From Isochrysis galbana (Eukaryota; Haptophyta; Isochrysidales; Isochrysidaceae), in NCBI GenBank assembly GCA_018136815.1, contig CM030931.1, positions 6,133,515-6,197,514 on the forward strand: a stretch of DNA of 64,000 nt. The letters run 5' to 3'. Positions within the stretch are counted from its first letter, which is position 1; every line of letters starts with the position of its first letter. This document shows positions 40,187 through 49,788 of the stretch, piece after piece. The notes beneath the pieces are model-generated. The model saw only the letters and a program-made list of their open reading frames with translations. It made no database searches and was not told the origin of the DNA. The translations under genes were made by a program, and so were the position numbers.

Positions 40187-41855
40187 GGGCGAGGCTATGG
40201 AACAAACTAGAATGCAACACCATACACAACGTATTTAGAGACTTCGGCGCAACAACGCCCTACCGCAGCGAGGAATGCGAACAATACCTTAGAAACAATG
40301 ACACATACATTCACTTTCAGGGAGAATACATCCCAAGAGACAAATTCTTGGAATCATGGAACACCGTAGTGGACCACGCCGCATCGATGTTGATGTCATC
40401 GGCGGACCCAACGGAAAGAGCGACCATGGCAACGAGGAAGGAAACCAGGGAGGAATATAGTTCGGAAGAGCCTACCACAAAAATACGCATAGACCAAGAC
40501 GGTAGTTATTTTGCCGAAGTCAAAGGCGTATGGCACGAAGCGGAACTCTCATACCTAGGCACGCCCATAATTGGCGAGAAACTCGACAATGCCCCCGTGC
40601 ACCTAGATCCCTCCCCGCCGGCACGATGGGGGGATGGATACAAATCTAATAAGAGATTAGAATACCCCCTACCTAGCGGACGAATGTACGTTAGACGGAG
40701 CTACTCCGCTGGATAAAACGGGTGTAGAACATCTAACACTGACACGAGCGTTGCAAAAAAAAGGATGGGAAGCGTAGACGCCTAACGGGTCCCGAGAATT
40801 GGGCAAAACGACTACCGACACCCGAGAACCGAGAATACCTGGGAGCACCTAGCCACAATATATACATCCCCGATGATGACGGCGAGGGACACATACCTTC
40901 ACTTCAAACATCTATCTAACCCACAGAAGACAGAAGGATAGGTACCTACAACCGTTTCGCACAAAGGGACAAAACGTGCCGCATGTGCAAGGCAGCATAT
41001 GAATCCTCCACCCACCTAGGAGAATGCCCGAGGATAACTAAAATACTCGGGACGCTCGACAAAGTGGCGAGATACACACCCCGGAACGACAGAGGCAGAG
41101 AACAGGTCATTATAGATAACCTTTTCATACACCCCGGGGGGGAAACACCTAAGTCGCTCACCATACTATATACCTTAGCGTGGAGATACATCTTAACAGA
41201 CTTCTACAGGATACACTACGACGGAATTGAATTCTCGGAGGAGTCAGTGCTAATAAAAACGATCGACAGATACACGACGCTAAGCAAAGCGCTGCTATTT
41301 GCAAACACGACAGACTCGGCTAGGACCGCCCAGGCAAGCATGGGCAAACAGAAACAGCCGAAAAAGAGGGTCGACATGAACGATATATACCCACTATTCA
41401 CAATTCACAATAGGCCCAAGAGGGAAATTAGAACCTAGCTTGGAACTAGAAACACTAACCACCTCGTTGGGGGTGGTGTACATAATTAATAGCCGAGGGA
41501 CCCGACTCAGAACAAACTTGAGACGTGCACGCCCGCGGCTGGACGAACACCCACAGAGACGTACAAGCGACCACCACAGGCGGGAGAGGCGAGAATACCC
41601 GAGGCCCACCTACAGCACGTCCTCACTTGACCAACAGCAGGCCTGCCCGGAACCCGCACTCTGGACTCTGAACCAGGCTCGCGGTAGCGCACCCGAGCCG
41701 AACACCGGAAAGCGGAAACCGAAGATTAAGGAATGAAGGAGGGAAGGGGAGGAGGTGGAGGAAAGGGAAGTTAAGGGCGATGTCAATAGTGATAGGGGAA
41801 TACCCTAGTCTAGTAGGTGCGCAGCCCAGAATCTTCAGATGTTTTTTTTTAATGC
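40170..41855 (+). pseudogene. LINE relic: C-terminal ORF half and 3'UTR
   Basis: 40170-40716 encodes MNPSWARLWNKLECNTIHNV..FLESWNTVVDHAAS. After a stop and frame change, 40960-41438 encodes RFAQRDKTCRMCKAAYESST HLGEC, a C-x2-C..H-x4-C zinc motif typical of the end of LINE ORF2, then a helical tail. RT and endonuclease are absent. The 3'UTR ends AATCTTCAGATG and T9 at about 41855. At least one frameshift and several stops are present. Confidence 0.65.
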
Positions 41856-41931
41856 TGGGGTTTCTTAATGGCGGTGCACCTATACTGTAGTACTAGTACT
41901 AGCATGCCTCAGCGGTCAGCGGGGGTACCAC

Positions 41932-42119
41932 GTTAGAAATTGTAGTGTTGTAGAGCGTCTTGTTGGCTAGCATCCCTAGCCACATACACCGGACACCCGA
42001 CGAGCCATGCACCAACCGCTCACACCCCCATCGCAGGATCGCAGGGGATGGCCTCCGTTGCCGATGAGGCACGGTCCCTCAGCACTAAGATTAAACTAGG
42101 ACAACAAGATAACTCTGAC
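41932..42119 (+). repeat. R1 repeat, copy a (upstream of CRAL-TRIO gene)
   Basis: Block 1: GGCTAGCATCCCTAGCCACA and CCATGCACCAACCGC. Block 2: GGCACGGTCCCTCAGCACTA and AACTCTGAC. It ends 197 bp before the start codon at 42317. Confidence 0.75.
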
Positions 42120-42316
42120 AAGACGCAAGAGGAGGAGGACCGACCGACCCGCGAGTGAGAGAGGTAGAGCGAGCGAGAGGGCGCCCGCGAGCCGAGGGAC
42201 GGGCCTTGGCGCCTATCTGCTTCACTCGTCGTGTTTGTGCGCTCGGATCGTTTCCCTCAGGCATCTGCTGCGTCTTGGTCCACCTCTCTTCCCTCTTGTG
42301 CAGAGAGTTCGTCGAC

Positions 42317-43870
42317 ATGGGGCTGGTGGCTTGCGTGGAGGATTCTGCACAGACCGAGTACTTGTGCTCTAGACCCAGCCAGAGCTCACTTCTTGCCACC
42401 GACGAGGCTTGGGCGCGCGCAGACACGCGCACGCCTACGCTCACTACTGGGGATTTCGTGTGCTATCATTCTGCCGAGGAGACCACACAGCATCGAGAGG
42501 TTGAGGTGCTAAACTGTCCCCCGGTCCTGCCAGCCCCAACTCCTCCGGCGAAATCGCGCTCCGGGTCGTCCGGCCGACCACCAGAGAAAAGAGCCGTAGC
42601 TGCCTGTATTAAAGCCACGGATGCTGGGACGTATGATAGCACGGGACTGATTCTGAAAAGTGCACCGCACAGTCCTGCTCCCGCTCCACGGTCCCGATCC
42701 TCGTCGAGCTTTGCAGTCAGTCATCCTTTGTCATCCTGTGAATCCACAAGAGAACACATTTATAGTACTCAGGACGGGATGGAGAGCGGACACGAGCGGC
42801 GCAGGACGTCGGATCAGCCAGCTAGTTTGTGTCCAACCATGCTAAAGGCTGGCCACCCATCTCCGTCCGTGTGGCTCCCGAAGGCATTCCATGCAACCAA
42901 TCTCATTGAGTCACCACGTGAGGGTGCTACAAAATCGGACGACGCACTTGTGAAGGGAACCGTCGGTGTGAACGATGGATGTGGGACAAACCTGCCGTGT
43001 TCGAACTACGAAAAGGGTGTGCGGGCTGCAGAAAGTCGAGCCCACGCGGAATTCACGCGCTTCAGGCCCCCGCCTGACGTCTTGCGCGCTAGCACTGCAT
43101 GTGGCGCCCGGCGCATATGTCAAGGAGGTTTTGTGACGAGTGCCTCAATCGCATCGGCCATCAACTCAGCCCCGGCTGATACATCCCATGGTCAGAACGA
43201 AGGGGAGCTGGAGTTTCGGCAACAGGCTTTCCCCGACGAGGACGAACGGAAAGCTGGCAGATTGTATGACGCGCTAATCCAAGGCGCTGAGTCAATGGCC
43301 GGCGACCTTGACACGCTCAAGAAAGAGGGGGTTGGGTACATCTCTGGCCCTGATCGTCTTGGACGTCCGACAATCGTCCTCGTGGGGATTCGCATCCATG
43401 AACGATGCTCTACGTCCTCGTCTCGAAGGCTACTTTTGTTCTACCTTGCTCGGCTGATCAAGTTGATCCGCGAGAAGGACGCTCCTAGACGCGATTTCAC
43501 GGTGGTCCTTTTGACAACCGGTATGCCCTCAGATGGTTCTGGTAGGACTTTCGATTTTTTGCGTGAAGTACTCACAGCATTACCGCTTTCACTCACACGT
43601 CGGATGGCTATGCTTTACCTCGTCCACCCAACACTCCGATTTCGTCTGGCGTTCGCAGTCCTCGGCATCATGCTTTGGGGACGGTTGACTTTCGTAGACA
43701 AGCTGCAACAACTTCGACCAACATTTCCACGCGGATCTCTCCTCCTACCAGAGATGGTACTACATCACGACTTCATCCTGGATGTGAAACGCGGTTGCAG
43801 CGGACGAATGGGTCGCGTGCCTTCAAGCGCTTCTCTAGATGGACGCGGCGCAGCCCCTCGTCCCCCTTGA
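42317..43870 (+). CDS. CRAL-TRIO (Sec14-like) domain protein
   Basis: 517 aa from the first ATG at 42317 (MGLVACVEDSAQ). The frame is open upstream to a GTG at 42155, and CTTGTGCAG before the ATG could be a 5'UTR splice acceptor. Residues 1-330 are Ser/Arg/Pro-rich and look disordered. Residues about 340-500 form a divergent CRAL-TRIO domain of the type in GDAP2/BNIP-2/p50RhoGAP: GYISGPDRLGRPTIVLVG, FTVVLLTTGMPSDG, LTRRMAMLYLVHPTLRFRLA and LWGRLTFVDKLQQL (the family's VHPT..K and FV..L..L motifs). Such domains bind small hydrophobic ligands or Rho-type regulators at membranes. The C-terminal 30 residues are basic. There are no partner domains, so a specific role is not inferable. Confidence 0.8.
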   Translation: MGLVACVEDSAQTEYLCSRPSQSSLLATDEAWARADTRTPTLTTGDFVCYHSAEETTQHREVEVLNCPPVLPAPTPPAKSRSGSSGRPPEKRAVAACIKATDAGTYDSTGLILKSAPHSPAPAPRSRSSSSFAVSHPLSSCESTREHIYSTQDGMESGHERRRTSDQPASLCPTMLKAGHPSPSVWLPKAFHATNLIESPREGATKSDDALVKGTVGVNDGCGTNLPCSNYEKGVRAAESRAHAEFTRFRPPPDVLRASTACGARRICQGGFVTSASIASAINSAPADTSHGQNEGELEFRQQAFPDEDERKAGRLYDALIQGAESMAGDLDTLKKEGVGYISGPDRLGRPTIVLVGIRIHERCSTSSSRRLLLFYLARLIKLIREKDAPRRDFTVVLLTTGMPSDGSGRTFDFLREVLTALPLSLTRRMAMLYLVHPTLRFRLAFAVLGIMLWGRLTFVDKLQQLRPTFPRGSLLLPEMVLHHDFILDVKRGCSGRMGRVPSSASLDGRGAAPRPP

Positions 43871-44067
43871 CGATGTTTGGCGTGCGGGGGTAGTAGTAGG
43901 TAGCATGAGAGCACAAGAAGGTGCAACACGAGGTCCCCTTTTTTCAGCCATGCCCCCTCCCCATTTAAGTATAGAAGTGCAGGGGCAACCACATTTTGGA
44001 GGGTAGACCGGCGACTCGCCACCCGCTTTGAGGCTGTCAGGTGTTGGTGAGTTTGGGTATGCGAATA
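43871..44067. other. 3' flank, no gene seen
   Basis: Short spacer between the CRAL-TRIO gene and the family-B element; probable 3'UTR. Confidence 0.4.
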
Positions 44068-44525
44068 GCCAACTACTTTTATAAGTAGGAGGCCAATGGG
44101 GGCCTTGCGCCCCCCTCTCTCCATCGCAGACACCCGCGCCCCTGGGTGGGCCTGCACAGCCAATGGCAGGGGCTGAGCTGACGTCACAATGGTCCAGGTC
44201 CTCGCCGAGCGCGCGTCGCGCGCCGCACTCACTCGCCTGCTCTGGCCCTCGCTCGTACTGACCCCCCACCACCACCACTGACCCATAGACCACCAGGGCC
44301 GCCAGGAGGGCACCCAGGGCCAGCGAGGCGAGCGAGGGAGAGGTAGGAGAGGCCAGGGGCACTGCCCTAGCCTCCACTGCCCCCTGAGCAGCCCCAGCTG
44401 GCCCTCGGGGGGGGGGGGGGGAGGGACCCCGCAGAGGGGGGGCATGGCGCGCGCAGGCATCACATGCCCGCAGGAGAACGAAGAGAGAAGAGAACGACGG
44501 AGTGGCCCCCCGATACCTGCCACAG
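44068..44525 (+). mobile_element. Family-B hairpin element, plus copy
   Basis: Head CCAACTACTT-TTAT-AAGTAG (stem CTACTT/AAGTAG, 44073-44088), then GGGGGCCTTGCGCCCCCC. The body is shared with 36901 (GACACCCGCGCCCCTGGGTG; GCGCGTCGCGCGCCGCACTC). It stops at about 44525 where the reverse copy begins. Confidence 0.7.
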
Positions 44526-44917
44526 GGACGTCTTGAGCCACTCCCTTCTTCTCGCCCCTCCTGTCGCCAGCCGCCCCCCTTCGCCCGTTTGCTAACGCAA
44601 ACGGGGCTCGTTTCTCACCACACTCCATCGGGGGGGGTGCAAATCCCCCCCTCTCCCTCATTCCATTCTCTTCCGCCCCGGTCCCTGCGGCGCGTCGCCA
44701 TGCGGCGCGCCATGGCCTGCTCTCAGAGGTCCTTCAGGGGCGCCCAGAGGGCCAGCAGGGGCAGCTCCCCACTAGGGGTCTGGGCTGAATTGATGAGTGC
44801 CCTGCCCCTGCCAGGGGGCAGGGGCTGGGGTTGAATGTACGGGCCCACCCCGGGGGGTGTCCGCGATGGAGAGAGGGGGGCGCGAGGCCCCCATTGACCC
44901 CCACTTATAAAAGTAGG
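44526..44917 (-). mobile_element. Family-B hairpin element, minus copy
   Basis: Reverse-oriented, so its head hairpin (ACTTATAAAAGT, about 44903-44914) is at the right edge. It contains the stems CGTTTGCTAACGCAAACG and GGGGGGTGCAAATCCCCCC. With the preceding copy it forms a unit with both heads outward. 44940-45030 holds an AT-rich stretch and a short ACTAGA microsatellite. Confidence 0.65.
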
Positions 44918-45039
44918 TTGCCGCGCCGCGACCCATAAAAATTTGTTAAAAATTTAAATTTAATGACGAACTAGAACTAGAACTAGAACTAGCACCAAGC
45001 CCCAAACTCTTGAGACTGGCAGAGAGACTTGGCAAAACT

Positions 45040-45297
45040 TCATAATGAGCCTTTCAAAATAAGTCGAGCGTAATTTTCCATTATGGTGCGATACCGTGGT
45101 AGCTGTTGAACATCCCAACCATGGTTCTTCATTTCAAATAGTATTTGTGCATCATCATACCACTCAGTGTGTAAGACGGGTGTATTGGCACTGTTCAGTG
45201 GCAGGAATATGTTGCAATCATTTGTTTCGTTTGGGGGTGAAAAAAACTCAAGACCTCGGGTTGCATTCTTCAACAAGAGCAGTGAGCATGGTTGCAT
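45040..45297 (-). pseudogene. Fragment of an unidentified protein gene
   Basis: A frame of 85 codons that looks coding in composition: NDCNIFLPLNSANTPVLHTE, WYDDAQILFEMKNHGWDVQQ, LPRYRTIMENYARLILKGSL, then stop. I do not recognise the family. The upstream part is lost where GGTTGCATTCTTCAACAA occurs twice (45259-45276 and 45293-45310). It is probably the 3' end of a broken gene. Confidence 0.35.
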
Positions 45298-45415
45298 TCT
45301 TCAACAAGGGCGGGACGATCGTCCAAGTTGGAGTGGAGCGGCCGTGGGTCTACGTCCAGGTTAGGGGCTAAGTTAGAGGTCAATACAAATTGTATACCTA
45401 AATAGACAGGATGGG

Positions 45416-46169
45416 GCAACTAAGTTTATACTTGGTTGCCCCATGGGGGGGCACGAGCCCCCCCCTCTCTCCACTCCTCCCCTGCCATGGGGGAGGAACC
45501 ACTCATCCTCCTGGCACGCCTGATGGCTTGCCAGGAGGCCACTGCCCTGCTGACCCACTCTCTCCCTGGCAGGCTCGCCTGCCTCGCGCGTCCTGGCCTG
45601 TCGTGGCCAGCCCATCGCTCCAACCCCCCCTCCCCCCCTGGTCGACAGGCAGACAGGTGCAGAGTGGGGGGCCCAGAGGCCCAGGAGCGCCAGCGAGGGA
45701 GAGGCAGGGGAGGCCAGGGCCCAGCCCCAGCCTCCTCTGCCCCCTGAGCTGGCCTCCAGGAGCCTCCAGGGGCCGCCAGAGGGCAGCTGCAGGCCTGCCG
45801 CAGGCGCGCCATCGCGCGTGCCGCAGGAGAGGGGAGAGAGAGCGCGGAGAAGGGGGTGGGCGGAGCGAGAGCTCCGCTCACCGAAAAATTGGTAAGTCCC
45901 GCACCTGTTTACAGGATAAGTCGGGACTGAGTCGGCCGCCCACTCGGAGACACAGGAGGAAGGGGGGAAAGATCACCGGGGGGGGCGCGGGCCACCGGAC
46001 CATATCTAAGCCCTTCACCCCTGTCCCCCTAGTAGTGCACGGGGGGAGCCGCCTTATGGCGGGGGGAGAAGGGCCGGGGGAGTGGGGGTGTAGAAAGTAT
46101 GCTACGTGCTACGTGTAGTAGGTAGTGGTTCCATTCGCCGCGAGTGCGGTAAGAATATTAGAAGGTTTT
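45416..46169 (+). mobile_element. Family-A hairpin element, 754 bp, with 17-bp target duplication
   Basis: Perfect direct repeat TAAATAGACAGGATGGG at 45399-45415 and 46170-46186. Head hairpin GCAACTAAGT-TTAT-ACTTGGTTGC (10-bp stem, one G-T). It then has a chain of stems: G7C/GC7, TCCTCCCC/GGGGGAGGA, CCTCCTGGCA/TGCCAGGAGG, GGCAGGC/GCCTGCC, CTGGCC/GGCCAG, GGAGC/GCTCC, AGTCCCG/CGGGACT around CCTGT/ACAGG, and CCGCC/GGCGG. The 3' end is GCGGTAAGAATATTAGAAGG and T5. There is no coding capacity. The duplication length fits LINE-type insertion. Confidence 0.9.
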
Positions 46170-46186
46170 TAAATAGACAGGATGGG

Positions 46187-46962
46187 TGTGACAAAAAAAG
46201 GAACCTCGAGTTGCACCTTCGTACTTACCTCTACCTGGCAACCGTTGCCGTCGTGTGGAAGCTGAAATTATACCTATACCGCTTCCGCTTGACCGGCACC
46301 CTGCAGCGGCGGCTTGACTGAGGCAAGCAACGAGGGGCATGGCACAACGTATTTGCCCCTTTCTTTCCCCCGCCCCTCCTTGCTCCGCGGCGGATTGTCG
46401 CCGGCGCAACCCTTCCCCGCCCTTTGCGATGGGCGCCCTCTTCTCGAGTGTCCCATTGGGGGGGGTTGCAGTTTGGGGGAGAGCCGCCCTCAGGTTTCCC
46501 CAAGAGAGGCTCTCTCTCTTTAAAAAAATTCTTGAATAAGCCGGCTAACGCTGCTATGCTGCCACCCTACATTGGGGATCCCCGACAACGCCCTTGCCCC
46601 ACACTATCTCTCACCCACGCTTCCTCCCGAGGCTCTCTCTCTAAGGTTTCCCCATTCGGTACTCACTCTTTTCCGTCTCTCCGGGATCCGCCTCCCTTTG
46701 TCAGCATTCTCTCTCTTCGGGTTCTCCGGGACCCCCCCCTATGTTCTCTTGTGCGGTCCCCGAGGTCCCCTCCTTTATTTCCAACCCACCCCACCCCGTT
46801 TGTTCCCTTGTTTCGCTCCTGCCCCTTGAGTGCCTTTCCCGCCCTTTCTCCCCGTTTCTTCGTCCCAGAGTCTCCGAGTGCGCTCAGTGAGGCTGTGTGC
46901 GAGCTCTCCCGTCCGGTGTCGCCCCGTGTCGGCACCGGAAGTTCCAACATCGGTCCAGCTAC
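46187..46962. other. Pyrimidine-rich intergenic region
   Basis: Long C/T-rich stretch (46370-46900) with CTCTCTCT runs and TCTCCGGGATCC/TTCTCCGGGACC near-repeats. The plus-strand frame through it continues antisense into NSUN5 and is not credible as a gene. Confidence 0.5.
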
Positions 46963-48333
46963 CTATATCTCTTCGGTAGTGTTCCCGCTGCGTTCAAACA
47001 TGGCAACGAAGAAGCCGTTGGTGAGCCATTCCGGACCAGCGCGCACCATCTTTTCGCACTCAGAACGCACGTCGTCAGATAGAGGGATTCCACGGCACGG
47101 CCACGAAGGGATGGCATGGACGAGGCGCCAACCCGCATCGACGACGTCGGGTTGGCTGGCGACGGTGAGCGCGACCACTTCATTTTCGAGAGGATGGACT
47201 GAGCATGTCGAGTAGGCTACCCGCCGTACTTTCGGCAGCCTGAGCGCATGCAACAGTAGGCGAACTTGAAGGGCAGCGAGAGCGCGGAGACGGGTCGAGT
47301 CGCCCGCCGATCCGTGCACGGAGTCCCTCGCTTCTTCCCCCTCCTCGATTTGCCTTTCGACCATGCCCGAACCTGAGCATGACGGATCGAGCAAGACTGC
47401 TGTAGCGTCTCTCCAAGGGTTCTCCTCCGGTGAAACGCTGAGAAAATCTCCCTCGATGACGCGCACCAAAGAATCGGCGTGTACCGTAGCAAGGCGCGCG
47501 CGCAGCATCCTGGCGCGAGTCGGGTCACGTTCCACAGCCACAACGGAGCCTCCAGGTGCGGCAAGTGCTGCCAATTGCGAGGTTTTGTTTCCCGGAGCCG
47601 CACAGCAATCGATCAAGGCCTCGCCCTCTCGAGGCGCAAGCGCTACCGGCGTGAAGCAAGAAGCCTTGTCCTGGAGGATCAGAGTGCCGTGCTTCACCAT
47701 TTGATGACGGTGGAGCTCAAGCCCAGCCGGCAAGACAAGAAGATCGGGCACCGTCTCATCCATCCACATCATCCCACTCTTGGGTCCCATCGACGTAAAC
47801 GTACCCACACCTACGGTGCGCCACATTTCGCGACAGCCAAGGGCTGGCGCAGACTCGAGCGTGTAGCCTTCCCGTTGCAACACCGCCACAACGTCAGCAG
47901 TGCGCGCAAGCAGTGTGTTGACGCGAACATACCGCGGCAGCCGTGGCAAAGCAGAAGACAATCCCCTACGCCCTGTAAACCTTGTGGACTGGCCGTGGGC
48001 CAGCGGTCGCCCTTTGGATGCACGTAACAGCCTCGCCTGCCATCGGAGCAGCTTAACCCGCACACTGGGTGACCACACCGCACCCTTGCCTTGCGCCCTG
48101 AGCCCCCGCCCGAAGAGCAGCTCGTGCGCGGCGAGCAGGGCTTCGGCGTGGGCCTTCCCTCCCTCCTCGACAGCATGTGCAAGCCCCGCGTCGGCGAGCG
48201 CACGTTGGAGCAGCGTCTTACGACGGAGCGTCTCGCTCACTAGGGCGAACGAGGCGCGGTCATTGTGGCATATCCCCTTGAGGCTGGCGCCGCCAAGGAC
48301 CTTGGTGAGCGCGCGGACGACAGAGGCGCGCAT
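46963..48333 (-). CDS. NSUN5: 25S/28S rRNA (cytosine-C5)-methyltransferase, NSUN5/Rcm1 type
   Basis: 456 aa, ATG at 48333, no introns. Members use S-adenosylmethionine to methylate one cytosine of large-subunit rRNA during nucleolar ribosome assembly. Motifs: RVNTLLA near 137-143, HGTLILQDKASCFTPVALAP (215-234), SAM-binding DCCAAPGNKT (242-251), VAVERDPTRARML (265-277), motif IV LLDPSCSGSGM (314-324, Cys319) and motif VI YSTCSVHPLENE (374-385, catalytic Cys377). The form DPSCSGSGM followed by an acidic insert and LRALAALQVRLLLHAL is diagnostic of the NSUN5 subfamily over NSUN2/NOP2. The length is typical. An R1 repeat starts about 210 bp upstream of the start codon. No oddity is seen in the catalytic core. 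Confidence 0.92.
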   Translation of the reverse strand: MRASVVRALTKVLGGASLKGICHNDRASFALVSETLRRKTLLQRALADAGLAHAVEEGGKAHAEALLAAHELLFGRGLRAQGKGAVWSPSVRVKLLRWQARLLRASKGRPLAHGQSTRFTGRRGLSSALPRLPRYVRVNTLLARTADVVAVLQREGYTLESAPALGCREMWRTVGVGTFTSMGPKSGMMWMDETVPDLLVLPAGLELHRHQMVKHGTLILQDKASCFTPVALAPREGEALIDCCAAPGNKTSQLAALAAPGGSVVAVERDPTRARMLRARLATVHADSLVRVIEGDFLSVSPEENPWRDATAVLLDPSCSGSGMVERQIEEGEEARDSVHGSAGDSTRLRALAALQVRLLLHALRLPKVRRVAYSTCSVHPLENEVVALTVASQPDVVDAGWRLVHAIPSWPCRGIPLSDDVRSECEKMVRAGPEWLTNGFFVAMFERSGNTTEEI

Positions 48334-48543
48334 GTAGCAAGGGCAGGCGCGTCCTAGAGCCCGAGATCGTGTGAGAGGGCGCCGGCGTTAAGATAAGCAA
48401 GAGAGGCTCCAGTCAACGCCACCAAGCTCCCCTCTTCCGACGACGACGGGCGGGATGCTTCTTGTTGGACGGCTTCCTCTTCTCCACCTCCCTCTCAGTC
48501 CGCGAGGGAGCGAGACCTCCGTCTCCCCTCTCCGACGTATAAA

Positions 48544-48810
48544 TATCGTTAGAACTTATAGCGTCGTATGACATCTTGTTAGCTAGCACTCCTAGCCACA
48601 TACACCGGACGAGCCATGCGCCAACCGCGCACACCCCTATCGCGGGGTAGGGGCTCCGTTGCCGTCGAAAGGCTACGGTCCCGCAGCACTAAGGTTATAC
48701 TAACACAACAATAAAACTCTGACGCTCCCCCATCGCCAAAGGCGAAACCCTGATTCTCCCAATCGTTGCCATTCCCGAGAAAGGTACAAGCTTACCTTCG
48801 AGGCTGAAAT
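48544..48810 (+). repeat. R1 repeat, copy b (upstream of NSUN5)
   Basis: About 267 bp: ATCGTTAGAACTTATAGCG, block 1 (GCTAGCACTCCTAGCCACAT), CGCACACCCCTATCGCGGGG, block 2 (CGCAGCACTAAGGTTATACT), stem TCGCC-AAA-GGCGA, and the end AGGTACAAGCTTACC..GGCTGAAAT. TATAAATA lies just before it at 48537. It is very similar to copy c. Confidence 0.75.
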
Positions 48811-48832
48811 GTGCTCAAGCGTCAAAGACATA

Positions 48833-49771
48833 ACAACAATCTATCTGAGCATTAGTACCACTACTCTCACTAGCCCGGTACTAACACGACAGCCCTCAGC
48901 GCACCTGCCCGTACACCTTGCGCGTGCTGTTGTCACAGATACATACTACTATGTACTATGCACCCCTCCACATCTCCCCCCTCGCATGCCCCCGGCTCCC
49001 ATTCTAACTCCCCACAAGTTAAAATGGGGGAAAACCCATTGAGGCGGACCGGTCGACGCCGGCCGACTCTCCGGGAAAAAGCACCGGGGGGGGGGGGAGG
49101 AACCTCTCGTCAAAAAAGAAGAACGGCCCTTACAGCTCTCGCCGCGAGCTGTCCTCGAGAAATAAAAGACTGCGCCTCGAGATACCTGCCACAGTGGTTC
49201 CCGTAGGCGTCTTGAGTCTCTCCCTCCTCCTCTTCCTCCTGTCGCCAGCCGCCCCCCTCCGCCCATTTGCTAACGCAAATGGGTCTCGTTTCTCACCACA
49301 CTCCATCGGGGGGGGTGCAAATCCCCCCTCTCCCTCGTTCCATTCTCTTCCGCCCCGGTCCCTGCGGCGCGTCGCCATGCGGCGCGCCATGGCCTGCTCT
49401 CAGAGGTCCTTCAGGGGCGCCCAGAGGACCAGCAGGGGCAGCTCAGGGGGCAGTGGAGGCTGGGGCTCAGCCCCTGGCCCCCCTGCCTCTCCCTCGCTCG
49501 CCTCGCTGGCCTTGGGTGCAGCCCTGAGGCCCCTGTCTGCCTGGCGACCAGGGATGGGGGGGAGTCAGTACGAGAGCAGGCCCATGCGGGCCTGGGAGTG
49601 CGGCTCGCGACCCGCGCCCACTAGGGGTCTGGGCTGAATTGATGAGTGCCCTGCCCCTGCCAGAGGGCAGGGGCTGGGGTTGAATGTACGGGCCCACCCC
49701 GGGGGTGTCCGCGATGGAGAGAGGGGGGCGCGAGGCCCCCATTGACCCCCACTTATAAAAGTAGGTTATGA
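48833..49771 (-). mobile_element. Family-B hairpin element, 939 bp, with 17-bp target duplication
   Basis: Perfect direct repeat CAAGCGTCAAAGACATA at 48816-48832 and 49772-49788. Reverse-oriented: the head (CTACTT-TTAT-AAGTGG) is at 49751-49766, and the tail at the left reads, on the minus strand, AATGCTCAGATAGATTG, related to the LINE tail AATCTTCAGATGTTTT. The body is shared with 44526-44917, including CATTTGC/GCAAATG and GGGGGG-TGCAAAT-CCCCCC stems. It is the longest copy of the family. No protein coding. Confidence 0.88.
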
Positions 49772-49788
49772 CAAGCGTCAAAGACATA

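Noticed and set aside
43765..44661. 298-aa minus-strand frame across the CRAL-TRIO 3' end and the family-B elements
   Set aside because: Runs through two structured non-coding repeats and antisense to a real gene.
46424..47215. 263-aa plus-strand frame in the C/T-rich region extending antisense into NSUN5
   Set aside because: Low-complexity Ser/Pro/Leu then antisense to a conserved enzyme.
48544..48810. R1 as a tRNA- or 5S-derived gene
   Set aside because: No A/B-box pair, acceptor stem or cloverleaf could be drawn from the conserved blocks.
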